Shown one piece after another: positions 21,157-29,438 of a stretch of DNA of 64,000 nt (positions within the stretch are counted from its first letter, which is position 1; every line of letters starts with the position of its first letter). The notes beneath the pieces were generated by a model that was given only the letters and a program-made list of their open reading frames with translations, did not search any database and was not told the origin of the DNA. Source of the DNA: Haloterrigena gelatinilytica (GTDB lineage Archaea > Halobacteriota > Halobacteria > Halobacteriales > Natrialbaceae). The translations under genes and the position numbers were made by a program. The stretch is taken from assembly GCF_013342145.1 (NCBI RefSeq), contig NZ_JABUQZ010000001.1, positions 1,550,001 to 1,614,000 of the forward strand, written 5' to 3'.

Positions 21157-22122
21157 ATGACCGAGGAACAGGAGGCCGAGCTCGAGGAGCAGGCCGATGA
21201 CGTCGAAGCAGAAGCAACAGACGAAGGCGCCGACGAGGCCGAGGGGCTTCAGGAGGGCGACTTCGTCGAGCTAGAGTATACCGCGTACACCGCCGACGGC
21301 GACCAGTTGGTCGACACGACCGATCCCGAGGTCGCCGAGGAAGAGGGTGTCGACGACCAGGGCCAGGAGTTCAAGCCGCGGACGATCGTCCTCGGCGAGG
21401 GCCACATCTTCGGGGCCGTCGAAGACGACATCATCGGCTCCGAGCCCGGTGACGAGGGGACCGTAACTGTGCCCGCCGAGGAGGCCTTCGGCGAGTACGA
21501 CCCCGACGACGTCCAGACCGTCAGCGCCGAGAAGATCGACGAGGACGACCGCTACCCCGGTGCCAACGTGCAGATCGACGGCCAGCAGGGCTACATCAGC
21601 ACGATCATCGGCGGCCGCGCCCGCGTCGACTTCAACCACCCGCTCGCTGGTGAGGACGTCGAGTACGACTACGAGATTCTCGGCGAGGTCGACGACCGCG
21701 AGAAGCAGGCCGCCGGCCTGTTCGAGATGTTCCTCGGGATGGAGCCCGAGCTCTGGATCGAGACGGACGAGGTCGAGGAAGAGGTCCCCGTCGAGCCCGA
21801 CGAGGACGACGAGGACGCCGAACCCGAGTTCGAGACCGAAACCGTCGAGAAGGAGACGCTCTATCTCGAGGCCACGCCCCAGATGACGATGAACCAGCAG
21901 TGGATGATGGGCAAACAGCAGATCGGTCAGCAGATCATCGACCAGATCGGCGTCGACCGCGTCATCGTCCAGGAAGTCATCGACGGCATGGGCATGGGCG
22001 GAATGGGCGGCATGATGGGCGGTATGGGCGGCATGGGCGGCGGCGACATCGAGGAGGCCCTCGAGGACGCCGACGTCGACGCCGACGAGATCGTCGAAGA
22101 GCTCGAAGGCGCCGAGGAGTAA
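21157..22122 (+). CDS. FKBP-type peptidyl-prolyl cis-trans isomerase, SlyD-like
   Basis: A 321-residue cytoplasmic folding helper. An acidic N-terminal tail of about 35 residues is followed by the FKBP fold (GDFVELEYTAYTADGDQLVDTT, then GEGHIFGAVEDDIIGSEPGDEGTVTV) with the inserted chaperone flap (VSAEKIDEDDRYPGANVQI to RARVDFNHPLAGEDVEYDYEI). After residue 200 come an archaeal C-terminal domain and a long acidic segment. Residues near 275-300 are a Gly/Met repeat (GMGMGGMGGMMGGMGGMGGG) that could hold Met-bound metal or serve as a flexible hydrophobic client-binding tail. Confidence 0.9.
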   Translation: MTEEQEAELEEQADDVEAEATDEGADEAEGLQEGDFVELEYTAYTADGDQLVDTTDPEVAEEEGVDDQGQEFKPRTIVLGEGHIFGAVEDDIIGSEPGDEGTVTVPAEEAFGEYDPDDVQTVSAEKIDEDDRYPGANVQIDGQQGYISTIIGGRARVDFNHPLAGEDVEYDYEILGEVDDREKQAAGLFEMFLGMEPELWIETDEVEEEVPVEPDEDDEDAEPEFETETVEKETLYLEATPQMTMNQQWMMGKQQIGQQIIDQIGVDRVIVQEVIDGMGMGGMGGMMGGMGGMGGGDIEEALEDADVDADEIVEELEGAEE

Positions 22123-22179
22123 CGACCCGTTCTCGTCGCCCCGTCCCGCTTCCCGAACACGGACCACGAACACGCGCGG

Positions 22180-22192
22180 ATCGACTTTTTCG
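22180..22192 (+). terminator. Possible T-rich terminator after the FKBP gene
   Basis: A run of five T follows GATCGAC about 60 bases after the stop codon, consistent with archaeal termination at short T tracts. No stem is required or clear. Confidence 0.3.
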
Positions 22193-22222
22193 GTCGACAG
22201 ACCGTAGCCTCGAGCGGCTACG

Positions 22223-23218
22223 ATGGTCGCTTCGACGAGCGAGGACGAGGCGAAACCGGTTTCGAACGCGGAGTTCAGCGATATCGAGCAGTGGTTCCTG
22301 CTCGACGGCAACCGGTTTGCGATCGCCGTGATCCTCGCCGTCGCGTTCGGACTGACGTACCTGGCGCTCGCGGCCAGCGGTCTCGCGCCACTCGCGGACT
22401 CCACGCCGCTCATCTACGCGTTCAGCGCGTTGCTAACGGGCAACTTCACGCTGATCACCGTCGTCGTTTCGATCAATCAGCTCCTGCTCTCGCAGGAACT
22501 GGAGTCGCCCGGGCAACTCGAGGACGAGATCGAGCAGACCGCCAACTACCGCGAGGAGATCGAATCGGTCACGAACCGGACCGCACCGGCCGAGCCGTCG
22601 GGATTTCTCCGTCTCGTCGTCGAGAGCGCGCGCCGAGACGCCCAGCGACTCGGCGGCGCGACCGTCGACGCGGTACCCGACGGCGGCCGCGGCGAACTCG
22701 ACGAAATCGTGACGGATCTCACCGACGAGTTCGATCACATCGACGGACTGGTCGAGGAGTCCGACGAGGGGATCTTCAACACGCTCTCGACGACGCTCGA
22801 GACGAACTTCGCCCACGAGATTCAACGCCTCGAGGAGTGGCGGGGCGAATACGCGGACGATCTCTCTCCGCAGATCCACGACGAGACCGAGGACCTCCTC
22901 GATCGGCTCCGCGAGATCGACATCGCCCGCCAGTACTTCAAATCGCTGTACCTACAGGTCGAACTCTCCAGGCTCTCTCGGTACCTCTTTTACACGGGGA
23001 TTCCGGCCGTCGGCGTCGCCGTCGCCACCCTGTTCGTGCTGACGACGGTGTCGGATCCGCCCTTCGCGGCGCGAGTGCAGGCGGTCTTCTTCCCGCTGGC
23101 CGTCACGATCGGCGTGTTTCCGCTCGCACTGCTGTTCGCGTACATTCTGCGGACGGCGACGGTGACCGAACGGACGGCGGCGATCACGCCGTTTACGACG
23201 CCCGAGCAGGAGGTCTAA
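22223..23218 (+). CDS. Conserved membrane protein of unknown function
   Basis: A 331-residue protein with two hydrophobic helices near the N-terminus (AIAVILAVAFGLTYLALAAS, then LLTGNFTLITVVVSINQLLL), a long soluble acidic middle region (residues 95-240) predicted helical, and two helices near the C-terminus (GIPAVGVAVATLFVLTTV and VFFPLAVTIGVFPLALLFAYIL). The helical pairs around a cytoplasmic domain resemble haloarchaeal proteins without assigned function. No catalytic motif was found. It starts about 100 bases after the FKBP gene on the same strand. Confidence 0.75.
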   Translation: MVASTSEDEAKPVSNAEFSDIEQWFLLDGNRFAIAVILAVAFGLTYLALAASGLAPLADSTPLIYAFSALLTGNFTLITVVVSINQLLLSQELESPGQLEDEIEQTANYREEIESVTNRTAPAEPSGFLRLVVESARRDAQRLGGATVDAVPDGGRGELDEIVTDLTDEFDHIDGLVEESDEGIFNTLSTTLETNFAHEIQRLEEWRGEYADDLSPQIHDETEDLLDRLREIDIARQYFKSLYLQVELSRLSRYLFYTGIPAVGVAVATLFVLTTVSDPPFAARVQAVFFPLAVTIGVFPLALLFAYILRTATVTERTAAITPFTTPEQEV

Positions 23219-23255
23219 CCCGGAGTGGGCGGCTAGCGGTCCGTCGCGTAGACGC

Positions 23256-23879
23256 TCAGGCGATGTCGCGGCTCGTGTCGATCGCCACTTCCTCGGTCAA
23301 CTCGAGCTTGATCGCCTCGGTCGGCTGGCTGCCGCCGCGGAACTTGGGGACCGTGAGGTGGTTCTCGAGGTCCGTGCCGGCGATTTCGGTCCGGAGGTCG
23401 AAGACGGCGTCGGCGGCGTGGTACGTCCGCGATCGGTTCGCCGGCTCGTCGCCCTTCAGACAGTGGAGGACGGCGATCGAGCCGGTCTCGAGCATCTGGG
23501 ATTTGAGGTCGTTGCAAAACGCGATGTAGTCGTCGGTGTCGGTCCGCTCGAGGAGATCCATCGTGTCGATGATGAGGTTCGCGCCGTCCGGGAGCGCGCC
23601 GATGAGCCGAGTCGCCTCCTCGAGGGGGGCGTCGCCAGTGACGTGGCGGACGGTCGGGCTGCCGACCTCCGAGGGGGAGCTCTCGATCGCGTGGCGGACG
23701 GCGTCGTCGGAGCGTTCGGTCGTCAGATAGAGGGTGCCCCGGGCAGCGGTGAGCTCGTAGAGGAGCAGCTCCGACTGGCTGGCCGGATCGGCGGTGTACG
23801 CGACGATACACCCCGGTGGGAGCCCGCCGTCGAGCTTTCGATCCAGCACGTCGATCCCGGTGTCCAGCCGACCGACCAT
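23256..23879 (-). CDS. RecA/RAD55-like protein with eroded Walker A motif
   Basis: A 207-residue protein with the layout of haloarchaeal RAD55/KaiC-like ATPases: TGIDVLDRKLDGGLPPGCIVAYTADPASQSELLLYELT, LYLTTERS, and a Walker B-like GANLIIDTMDLLER. The segment where the P-loop GxxGxGK(T/S) should stand reads ADPASQSEL and has no lysine or glycines, so ATP binding is doubtful. It may be a regulatory paralog or a structural partner. The start ATG at 23879 follows a GTCTC stretch; no strong TATA box was found. Confidence 0.7.
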   Translation of the reverse strand: MVGRLDTGIDVLDRKLDGGLPPGCIVAYTADPASQSELLLYELTAARGTLYLTTERSDDAVRHAIESSPSEVGSPTVRHVTGDAPLEEATRLIGALPDGANLIIDTMDLLERTDTDDYIAFCNDLKSQMLETGSIAVLHCLKGDEPANRSRTYHAADAVFDLRTEIAGTDLENHLTVPKFRGGSQPTEAIKLELTEEVAIDTSRDIA

Positions 23880-24027
23880 ACAATTGAGACCAATTACCGC
23901 AGCGCCCGCATAACTCTTTGGCTTCCGTTTAGTTCGCGATCGAGAGACTGTCGCACGATCGGTTCGGTTCGCGGCGTCGTCGCCGAAGGGAGAGATTCAA
24001 GGTGGAGGCAGGTCCCAACACGAACGA

Positions 24028-24981
24028 ATGCGCCACGATCACCTCATCACGAGCAAACAACTCACGCGGGAGGATATCGAGACCATCCTCGACCGCGCGG
24101 CCGAGATCGACGCCGACCCGTCGGCCGTCGCCGACCGGCACACGAACACGTTGCTCGGCCTCCTCTTTTTCGAACCGAGCACGCGAACGAAGATGAGCTT
24201 CGAGACCGCGATGAAACGGCTCGGCGGCGACGTCGTCGACATGGGGTCGGTCGAGTCCTCGAGCGTCAAGAAGGGAGAGACGCTCGCCGACACCGTCCGG
24301 GTCATCGAGGGGTACACCGACGCGCTCGTCTTGCGCCATCCCAAGCAGGGATCGGCGACGATGGCCAGCGAGTTCGTCGACGTCCCGCTGGTCAACGCGG
24401 GCGACGGAGCGGGCCACCACCCCAGCCAGACGCTGCTCGACCTCTATACGATCCGGGAGAACGCCGGGTTGGACGACCTCACGATCGGGATCATGGGCGA
24501 TCTGAAGTACGGCCGAACCGTCCACTCGCTGGCCCACGCGCTGACGAACTTCGACGCCCAGCAGCACTTCATCAGCCCGGAGAGCCTCCGACTTCCCCGC
24601 GAGGTCGTCTACGACCTCCACCAGGAAGACGGCGGCGCCGGCATCCGCGAACACGAGACGCTCGAGGAGATCCTGCCGTCGCTTGACGTCCTCTACGTCA
24701 CCCGGATCCAGCGCGAGCGGTTCCCAGACGAGCAGGAGTACCAGAAGGTCGCCGGCGAGTACCAGATCGGAACCGAGACGCTCGAGGCGGCCGGCGACGA
24801 GCTGACGATCATGCACCCGCTGCCCCGCGTCGACGAGATCGCGCCGGAGATCGACGAGACCGACCACGCGGCCTACTTCGAGCAGGCCCACAACGGCGTG
24901 CCGGTCCGGATGGCGCTGCTGGATCTGCTCTTGAGCGACGACGGGGCGGCCGACCGACGAGGAGGTGAGGCCGATGAGTGA
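24028..24981 (+). CDS. pyrB: Aspartate carbamoyltransferase catalytic subunit PyrB
   Basis: A 317-residue catalytic chain of aspartate transcarbamoylase, the first committed step of pyrimidine synthesis. The carbamoyl-phosphate site [15 protein letters not shown], the [18 protein letters not shown] stretch, [18 protein letters not shown] and the aspartate-binding [11 protein letters not shown] are intact. A Gly/Ala/Asp-rich tail forms the last residues. The gene overlaps the start of pyrI by 8 bases (the shared ATGAGTGA), so the two subunits are translated together and form the usual catalytic-regulatory complex. Confidence 0.97.
   Translation: MRHDHLITSKQLTREDIETILDRAAEIDADPSAVADRHTNTLLGLLFFEPSTRTKMSFETAMKRLGGDVVDMGSVESSSVKKGETLADTVRVIEGYTDALVLRHPKQGSATMASEFVDVPLVNAGDGAGHHPSQTLLDLYTIRENAGLDDLTIGIMGDLKYGRTVHSLAHALTNFDAQQHFISPESLRLPREVVYDLHQEDGGAGIREHETLEEILPSLDVLYVTRIQRERFPDEQEYQKVAGEYQIGTETLEAAGDELTIMHPLPRVDEIAPEIDETDHAAYFEQAHNGVPVRMALLDLLLSDDGAADRRGGEADE
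24961..24969 (+). promoter_or_regulatory. Shine-Dalgarno sequence of pyrI
   Basis: GGAGGTGAG is inside the pyrB tail, 4-5 bases before the ATG at 24974. It decides that start and explains coupled translation; an upstream in-frame GTG at 24965 would be part of the ribosome-binding site. Confidence 0.6.
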
Positions 24982-25459
24982 CGATCACGACCACCACGAC
25001 GGCGACGAGCACGAACTGCGGGTCAGCAAGATCCGGAACGGAACCGTGATCGACCACGTCCGCGGGGGGCAGGCGCTGAACGTGCTGGCGATCCTCGGCA
25101 TCGACGGCAGCGAGGGCGAGGAGGTTTCCGTCGGCATGAACGTCCCGTCGGACCGACTCGCGCGCAAGGACATCGTGAAGGTCGAAGGTCGCGAGTTGAG
25201 TCAGGACGAGGTCGACGTCCTCTCGCTGATCGCGCCCGACGCGACGATCAACATCGTCCGCGAGTACGAGGTGATCGAGAAACACCGCGTCGAGCCGCCG
25301 GAGATCGTCGCGGGCGTGCTGTCCTGTCCGAACGCCGGCTGTATCACGACGAGCGGCGAGCCGGTCGACTCCCGGTTCGAGGTGCTCGAGGACGGCGTTC
25401 GGTGTGACTACTGCGGGACGATCGTCCGGGACGAGATCGCCGCGCTGATCGACACTTGA
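24974..25459 (+). CDS. pyrI: Aspartate carbamoyltransferase regulatory subunit PyrI
   Basis: A 161-residue regulatory chain. The N-terminal His/Asp-rich dozen residues precede the nucleotide-binding domain ([29 protein letters not shown]), and the C-terminal zinc domain has Cys118, Cys123, Cys144 and Cys147 (CPNAGC and CDYC). It binds CTP/ATP-type effectors in characterised homologs. It overlaps pyrB by 8 bases and shares its transcript. Confidence 0.96.
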   Translation: MSDDHDHHDGDEHELRVSKIRNGTVIDHVRGGQALNVLAILGIDGSEGEEVSVGMNVPSDRLARKDIVKVEGRELSQDEVDVLSLIAPDATINIVREYEVIEKHRVEPPEIVAGVLSCPNAGCITTSGEPVDSRFEVLEDGVRCDYCGTIVRDEIAALIDT

Positions 25460-25577
25460 GCCCGCTTCCGGCGACTCCGCGAACGGTGACGATTCGCTAG
25501 AACCGGCAATCGTTTCTTCGTTTATAGAGAGTCATCCAGAATATCTAAGTGGTAGCCGGGCGACCGGTATACTGTAC

Positions 25578-25697
25578 ATGTCCCGTACAGTGAAGCTCCT
25601 GGTTGCCCTGTTCGCTATCGTCGTCCTCTGGAAAGTCGTCAGCAGCGGCTCTTCTGACGTCGATATCGAGGAAATCGAGTACGAACCGGCCGAATAA
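25578..25697 (+). CDS. 39-residue single-helix membrane protein
   Basis: This short gene encodes MSRTVKLLVALFAIVVLWK plus an acidic outside segment (VVSSGSSDVDIEEIEYEPAE). It is one transmembrane helix with an N-terminal positive patch and an acidic C-terminal tail. TATA-like boxes lie at 25521-25528 and around 25541. Similar tiny proteins are, from memory, widely conserved in haloarchaea but have no known role. The small acidic tail suggests a partner protein or an ion role at the membrane. Confidence 0.7.
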   Translation: MSRTVKLLVALFAIVVLWKVVSSGSSDVDIEEIEYEPAE

Positions 25698-25835
25698 CAC
25701 CCGTTTACCGCTCGAGGGCGAGTCGGCGACCGTCGCTCGGCGACCGCCGATGGTTCCTCCCCGAGCCGATGATTCGTCGGCTCGGTTCCCGTTCGAATCC
25801 GAACGGCTTACGGGAACGGCGCCGTACGCTGAGCT

Positions 25836-26675
25836 ATGTACGGCGTCGTCACGCGTAACGCTGAAGAGGTCCGCTGGCCGGAGTTCGACCGCGGTTTCTA
25901 CGAGGTCAAAGACGTGACCGGCCGGTCCGCCGAGCCCATCGAGGACGGCGTCAACATGGTCTCCTGTTTCGGCGACAACGCCGCCGCGGACGCCGACCCG
26001 TCGCTGGTCCCCGTCGACGACATGGGTCGACCGGCCGACCGCGAGCGGGAGTACTTCGACTGGGCCTACATCTGCCCCTGCCGGGAGGACTACCGCGAGG
26101 GGCTGTTCGAGATCATCGACGATTGCGTCGAGGCGAATCCGGACGTCCGACTCGACGACATCGGCTTCCCGCGGGCCGAGTACTGTCGCTGCGGCGTCTG
26201 CGAGCAGCGCTTCGCGGACAGCGAGTACGACGACCGGGGCCAGTGGCGCGCGAGCGTCATCACGGAGTTCGTCGCCGAGGCCGTCGACCGCATCCCCGGC
26301 GACGTCTACATGACTCTCTACCCCGATCCCTACCCCGGCCACCTCTACGAGCGGGCCGGCATCGACCTCGAGGCCCTCGAGGAGTACGTCGACGAGTTCG
26401 TCGTCCCGCTGTACGATACCGCCTACGAAACGACCTACTGGCTCGAGACGATCGCGAAGGGGTTCGAGAGCGCGCTCGACACGCCGTTCAATATCGAATT
26501 GTACGCGGTAAACGTCGACGTCGACAACCTGATCCACGCCCTCGAGGTCGCCGAGGCGTACGGAAACGGCGTTTTCTTCGGCTACGAGGCCAGCAACGCG
26601 CGGGCGGCGCTGCGACGGCGGCGGGCCGACGAGCGCGAGGGGGTCACCCACGGCGAACCGAGTTCCGAATCGTAG
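25836..26675 (+). CDS. Conserved haloarchaeal protein with CxCxxC motif
   Basis: A 279-residue protein that I cannot assign to a named family. It starts MYGVVTRNAEEVRWPEFDRGFYEVKDVTG and has WAYICPCREDYREG, IGFPRAEYCRCGVCEQRF and VYMTLYPDPYPGHLYERAGID. The alternating strands and helices with conserved Asp/Glu and a Pro/Tyr-rich loop look like a TIM-barrel glycoside-hydrolase-like fold, but this is a guess. The CRCGVC group could bind zinc or an iron-sulfur cluster. It stands alone about 140 bases after the 39-residue gene. Confidence 0.75.
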   Translation: MYGVVTRNAEEVRWPEFDRGFYEVKDVTGRSAEPIEDGVNMVSCFGDNAAADADPSLVPVDDMGRPADREREYFDWAYICPCREDYREGLFEIIDDCVEANPDVRLDDIGFPRAEYCRCGVCEQRFADSEYDDRGQWRASVITEFVAEAVDRIPGDVYMTLYPDPYPGHLYERAGIDLEALEEYVDEFVVPLYDTAYETTYWLETIAKGFESALDTPFNIELYAVNVDVDNLIHALEVAEAYGNGVFFGYEASNARAALRRRRADEREGVTHGEPSSES

Positions 26676-26931
26676 TCCGCTCGCTCGGCCTCGAGCGGGC
26701 CGTCCAAGCGCGCATTACCGCGCCGGCGGTCACTACTGTGACCGATTATCGCCTGCTCCGGTAGTGACGTTGAAAGAACACTATTGAACGACGCGTCCGG
26801 CGATATGCCGCGCTCGTTGCGCTTCGTTTCTCGGCCTCGATCGACCGTACGACGCTGTTTCAGGAGTTGGTCGTGGCCTACTGCGCGGAACTGACGAGGC
26901 CCTTTATTGCGGTTTCCCTCGCCCGTGCCGG

Positions 26932-26948
26932 CGAGGAGTAACTCCTCG
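26932..26948 (+). promoter_or_regulatory. Perfect 17-base palindrome in the leader of the Gln/Arg-rich gene
   Basis: CGAGGAGT-A-ACTCCTCG ends 8 bases before the ATG at 26957. The left arm contains GAGGAG, a Shine-Dalgarno-like sequence that would be closed in the RNA hairpin. A TATA-like CTTTATTG at 26902-26909 lies upstream. It could act as an operator or as a translation switch. Confidence 0.5.
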
Positions 26949-26956
26949 AGTACACG

Positions 26957-28372
26957 ATGACAGATCACCAGCAGTCCACCCAGGAGTCGACGGAACGGCT
27001 ACAGCAGACGACGATGAATCAGGGCCAGGAGGCCATCGAGCAGGCGATCGATCTCCAGCGGAACATGGCCCGGATGGCCCTGAGCGCGATGCAGTGGCAG
27101 GATACGGCCCAGCAGCAGGGGCTCGAGATGACGAAGTCGATGATGCAGGGGTTTCCGGGCCAGCAGTTCACCCAGTCGATAATGCAGAGCTATCTGCAGA
27201 GTCTCGAGGCCGTCATGCCGGAGATGGAGCGCGCGATGGAGAAGGGGATGCAGGCCGCCGCCCAGCCGGGGAGGGAGATGGGCCAGCAGATGGAACGGGC
27301 CGGACAGCAGATGGAGCACGCGAGTCAGGGCGTGGGCCAACAAGGGATGAGCGGCGGCATGCAGTCGTCGGAAATGGGCGGTCAGCAGATGAGTGGGCAG
27401 CAGATGAGTGGGCAGCAGATGGGCGGCCAGCAGTCCGGCGGTCGGACGGGCGGCCAGTGGAACGCGCAGGAAACCGGCGGTCGGATGTCGGGCCAGCAGA
27501 CGAGCGGGTGGCAGATGGGCGGCCAGCAAACGGGTGGCCGACAGATGAGTAGTCAGCAAACGGGTGGCCGGCAGATGGGTGGCCAGCAAACGGGTGGCCG
27601 ACAGACCGGCGGTCGGCAGATGGAAGGGCAACGGATGGGCGGCCAGCAGACGGGCGACCGCGGCCAGCGATCGACGCAGCAGCAGTATCCGGAGACCGGC
27701 GAGTGGGTTTCCCAGGAGCGGACCTACGGCGGCGAGGCCACCGGGACGATGGGACAGCATCAGCCCCAGCGGGCGATCGGGGGCGAGCAACCGAGCCAGC
27801 GCTCACAGGGGGGACGCGTCGAAACGGAGACCGAACAGGGTCGGCGATCCGCGACGCCTACCCAGAGTCCGTCCGAGACGCAGGGCCAGTACGGCCGGCA
27901 AGAGCGCGGCAGCCAGCCGTCCCGACAGGAGCAGGGACGACACCAGCCGCCGCAGCGAACCGACCAGCGGACGCAGGCCCAGCCGTCCCAACGGGACGCT
28001 CGCCAGCCGAGTCAGGGTCGACACGAGCAGCGACAGCGGGGCCGCGAGTTCGGACGGTCGGACCAGCCGCAGTCCCGGCAGGGCCGGTCTCGAGAGCGGT
28101 ACTCGCAGCGAATCGACACCGACCGGCGCGGCGGCGACCGCGGCCGACGGCGCGAGTCGATCGCACAGGATCAGGGCCACCAGAGCGGGTCACAGACCGG
28201 GGAGTTCGGAACACGGGGATCCGACGAGTTCGAATCGTCCGCCGCCGACGCGGAACGCGGTTCCGATTCCGACGAGATGCCACAGGACGACATGGAACTC
28301 TCGGCTGAGCGAAGCGACGACGAGGCCACCGAGGACGCCGAGAGCGAATCGCTCGAGGAGGCGGAGGAATAG
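26957..28372 (+). CDS. Phasin-like helix with long Gln/Gly/Met/Arg-rich repeat tail
   Basis: A 471-residue protein. The first 105 residues form amphipathic helices rich in Gln and Met (QAIDLQRNMARMALSAMQ and similar), reminiscent of phasin or granule-coat proteins. Residues 130-240 are tandem GGQQ(T/M)xGRQM units, followed by a Gln/Pro/Ser/Arg region with many RG and RR pairs, and a strongly acidic last 50 residues. Such basic, Gln-rich, low-complexity composition is rare in the acidic haloarchaeal proteome and suggests a disordered scaffold. A link to PHA granules is speculative: no PHA synthase is nearby. It converges with the LIGDD-repeat protein. Confidence 0.8.
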   Translation: MTDHQQSTQESTERLQQTTMNQGQEAIEQAIDLQRNMARMALSAMQWQDTAQQQGLEMTKSMMQGFPGQQFTQSIMQSYLQSLEAVMPEMERAMEKGMQAAAQPGREMGQQMERAGQQMEHASQGVGQQGMSGGMQSSEMGGQQMSGQQMSGQQMGGQQSGGRTGGQWNAQETGGRMSGQQTSGWQMGGQQTGGRQMSSQQTGGRQMGGQQTGGRQTGGRQMEGQRMGGQQTGDRGQRSTQQQYPETGEWVSQERTYGGEATGTMGQHQPQRAIGGEQPSQRSQGGRVETETEQGRRSATPTQSPSETQGQYGRQERGSQPSRQEQGRHQPPQRTDQRTQAQPSQRDARQPSQGRHEQRQRGREFGRSDQPQSRQGRSRERYSQRIDTDRRGGDRGRRRESIAQDQGHQSGSQTGEFGTRGSDEFESSAADAERGSDSDEMPQDDMELSAERSDDEATEDAESESLEEAEE

Positions 28373-28535
28373 CGATAGCGGTCGCGAGTCCCGGTTCGCT
28401 CGAGCACCGGCGCGGTGATGCCACCGCGGCGGGCGATCGACGGAGCGGGTCCCCAGTGGCGAGAGGGGCCGAAAAAACGGCACGACTGGAGAATCGACTG
28501 CGAGGGCTCAGCGAGGATGGGTCGGGCGAGGGCGG

Positions 28536-29339
28536 CTAGCGAGTGTCGGTGTCGGAGTCTCGGTCGTTGTCGTCGCCGATCAGCGAGTCATCGTCGTTAT
28601 CGTCGCCGATGAGATCGTCATCGTCGTCGTCACCGATCAGCGAGTCGTCGTCACCGATCAGCGAGTCGTCGTCGGTACGACGATCAGTGTCGTCGGTGCG
28701 GCGATCGTTGTCGTCGCCGATCAACGAATCGTCGTCGTTATCGTCACCGATGAGGCCGTCGTCGTCGGATCTGCGGTCGTTATCGTCACCGATCAACGAG
28801 TCGTCATCGTCGTCGTCGCCGATGAGGCCGTCATCGTCGGACGTCCGATCGTTATCGTCGCCGATGAGGCCGTCATCGTCGTCACCGATCAGGTCGTCGT
28901 CGCCGCGATCGGTGCCCGTGTCTGTGCCGGGCGTTCCGGCGCCGGAATCCGTTTCGGAGGCGCCCATACTCGTGTCGGTCGCCCCGGTTTCGGTCTCCCG
29001 CTCGGACGCGCCGGCCGCCGTGTCGCTCGTCGTGGTTCGGTCCGTGTCCATATCCGTCGTTCCGCCGGCGCTGGTCGCACCGCCGCCGGCGCTGCCGGAG
29101 AGGTCGCTCTCGAGGCGGACCGAGTCGCCGGTGACGCGAGCGACCGAGCCCTCCTGGAGCGGGTAGGTGTCCTCGTCGGACCCGCCCCAGCCGAGTTTGG
29201 CCTTGATCGTGTCCGTAATTCCCGGATCCGGTTCGACGTGTGCGGTACCGTGTTCGACGTCCGCGATCAGACCGACCTCCTCGCCGTTCGCGTTGACGAC
29301 GGTCTTGCCGATGTCGTCGTCGGTAAACTGTGGGGACAT
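28536..29339 (-). CDS. PRC-barrel-like protein with ten LIGDD repeats
   Basis: A 267-residue protein with an N-terminal 75-residue PRC-barrel-like domain (FTDDDIGKTVVNANGEEVGLIADVEHGTAHVEPD) followed by a disordered Thr/Ser/Asp/Gly linker and a hyperacidic C-terminal region. From about residue 147 there are ten LIGDD repeats, each set in Asp/Asn runs such as SLIGDDND. The Asp-rich spacing resembles Ca(2+)-binding repeat regions, which is inference. No signal peptide is visible, so it acts in the cytoplasm. The DNA of 28550-28915 is correspondingly repetitive. It faces the Gln/Arg-rich gene across 160 bases. Confidence 0.8.
   Translation of the reverse strand: MSPQFTDDDIGKTVVNANGEEVGLIADVEHGTAHVEPDPGITDTIKAKLGWGGSDEDTYPLQEGSVARVTGDSVRLESDLSGSAGGGATSAGGTTDMDTDRTTTSDTAAGASERETETGATDTSMGASETDSGAGTPGTDTGTDRGDDDLIGDDDDGLIGDDNDRTSDDDGLIGDDDDDDSLIGDDNDRRSDDDGLIGDDNDDDSLIGDDNDRRTDDTDRRTDDDSLIGDDDSLIGDDDDDDLIGDDNDDDSLIGDDNDRDSDTDTR
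28550..28915. repeat. Coding tandem repeat for the LIGDD units
   Basis: The plus strand repeats variants of GTCGTCGCCGATCAGCGAG, spaced 18 to about 60 bases, mirroring the protein repeat. The copies vary at third positions, so they are selected at protein level or are prone to slippage. Confidence 0.8.
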
Positions 29340-29438
29340 TGCAATAAACTAGACACCAAAGAAAAGGATGACAGTGGTGCTTGCGCTGGCTTGCGGTTCG
29401 AGTCGTGACGGTCTTCGGTAACGGACGAGCGACCGCCC

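Noticed and set aside
27370-27660. Direct repeats of GGCCAGCAAACGGGTGGCCG type as a possible repeat array
   Set aside because: They are in-frame codons for the GGQQTGGRQM protein repeat, not an array of spacers.
28550-28915. Repeats that at first sight look like a CRISPR array
   Set aside because: Repeat units vary, spacing is irregular, and they are in frame within a protein gene encoding LIGDD units.
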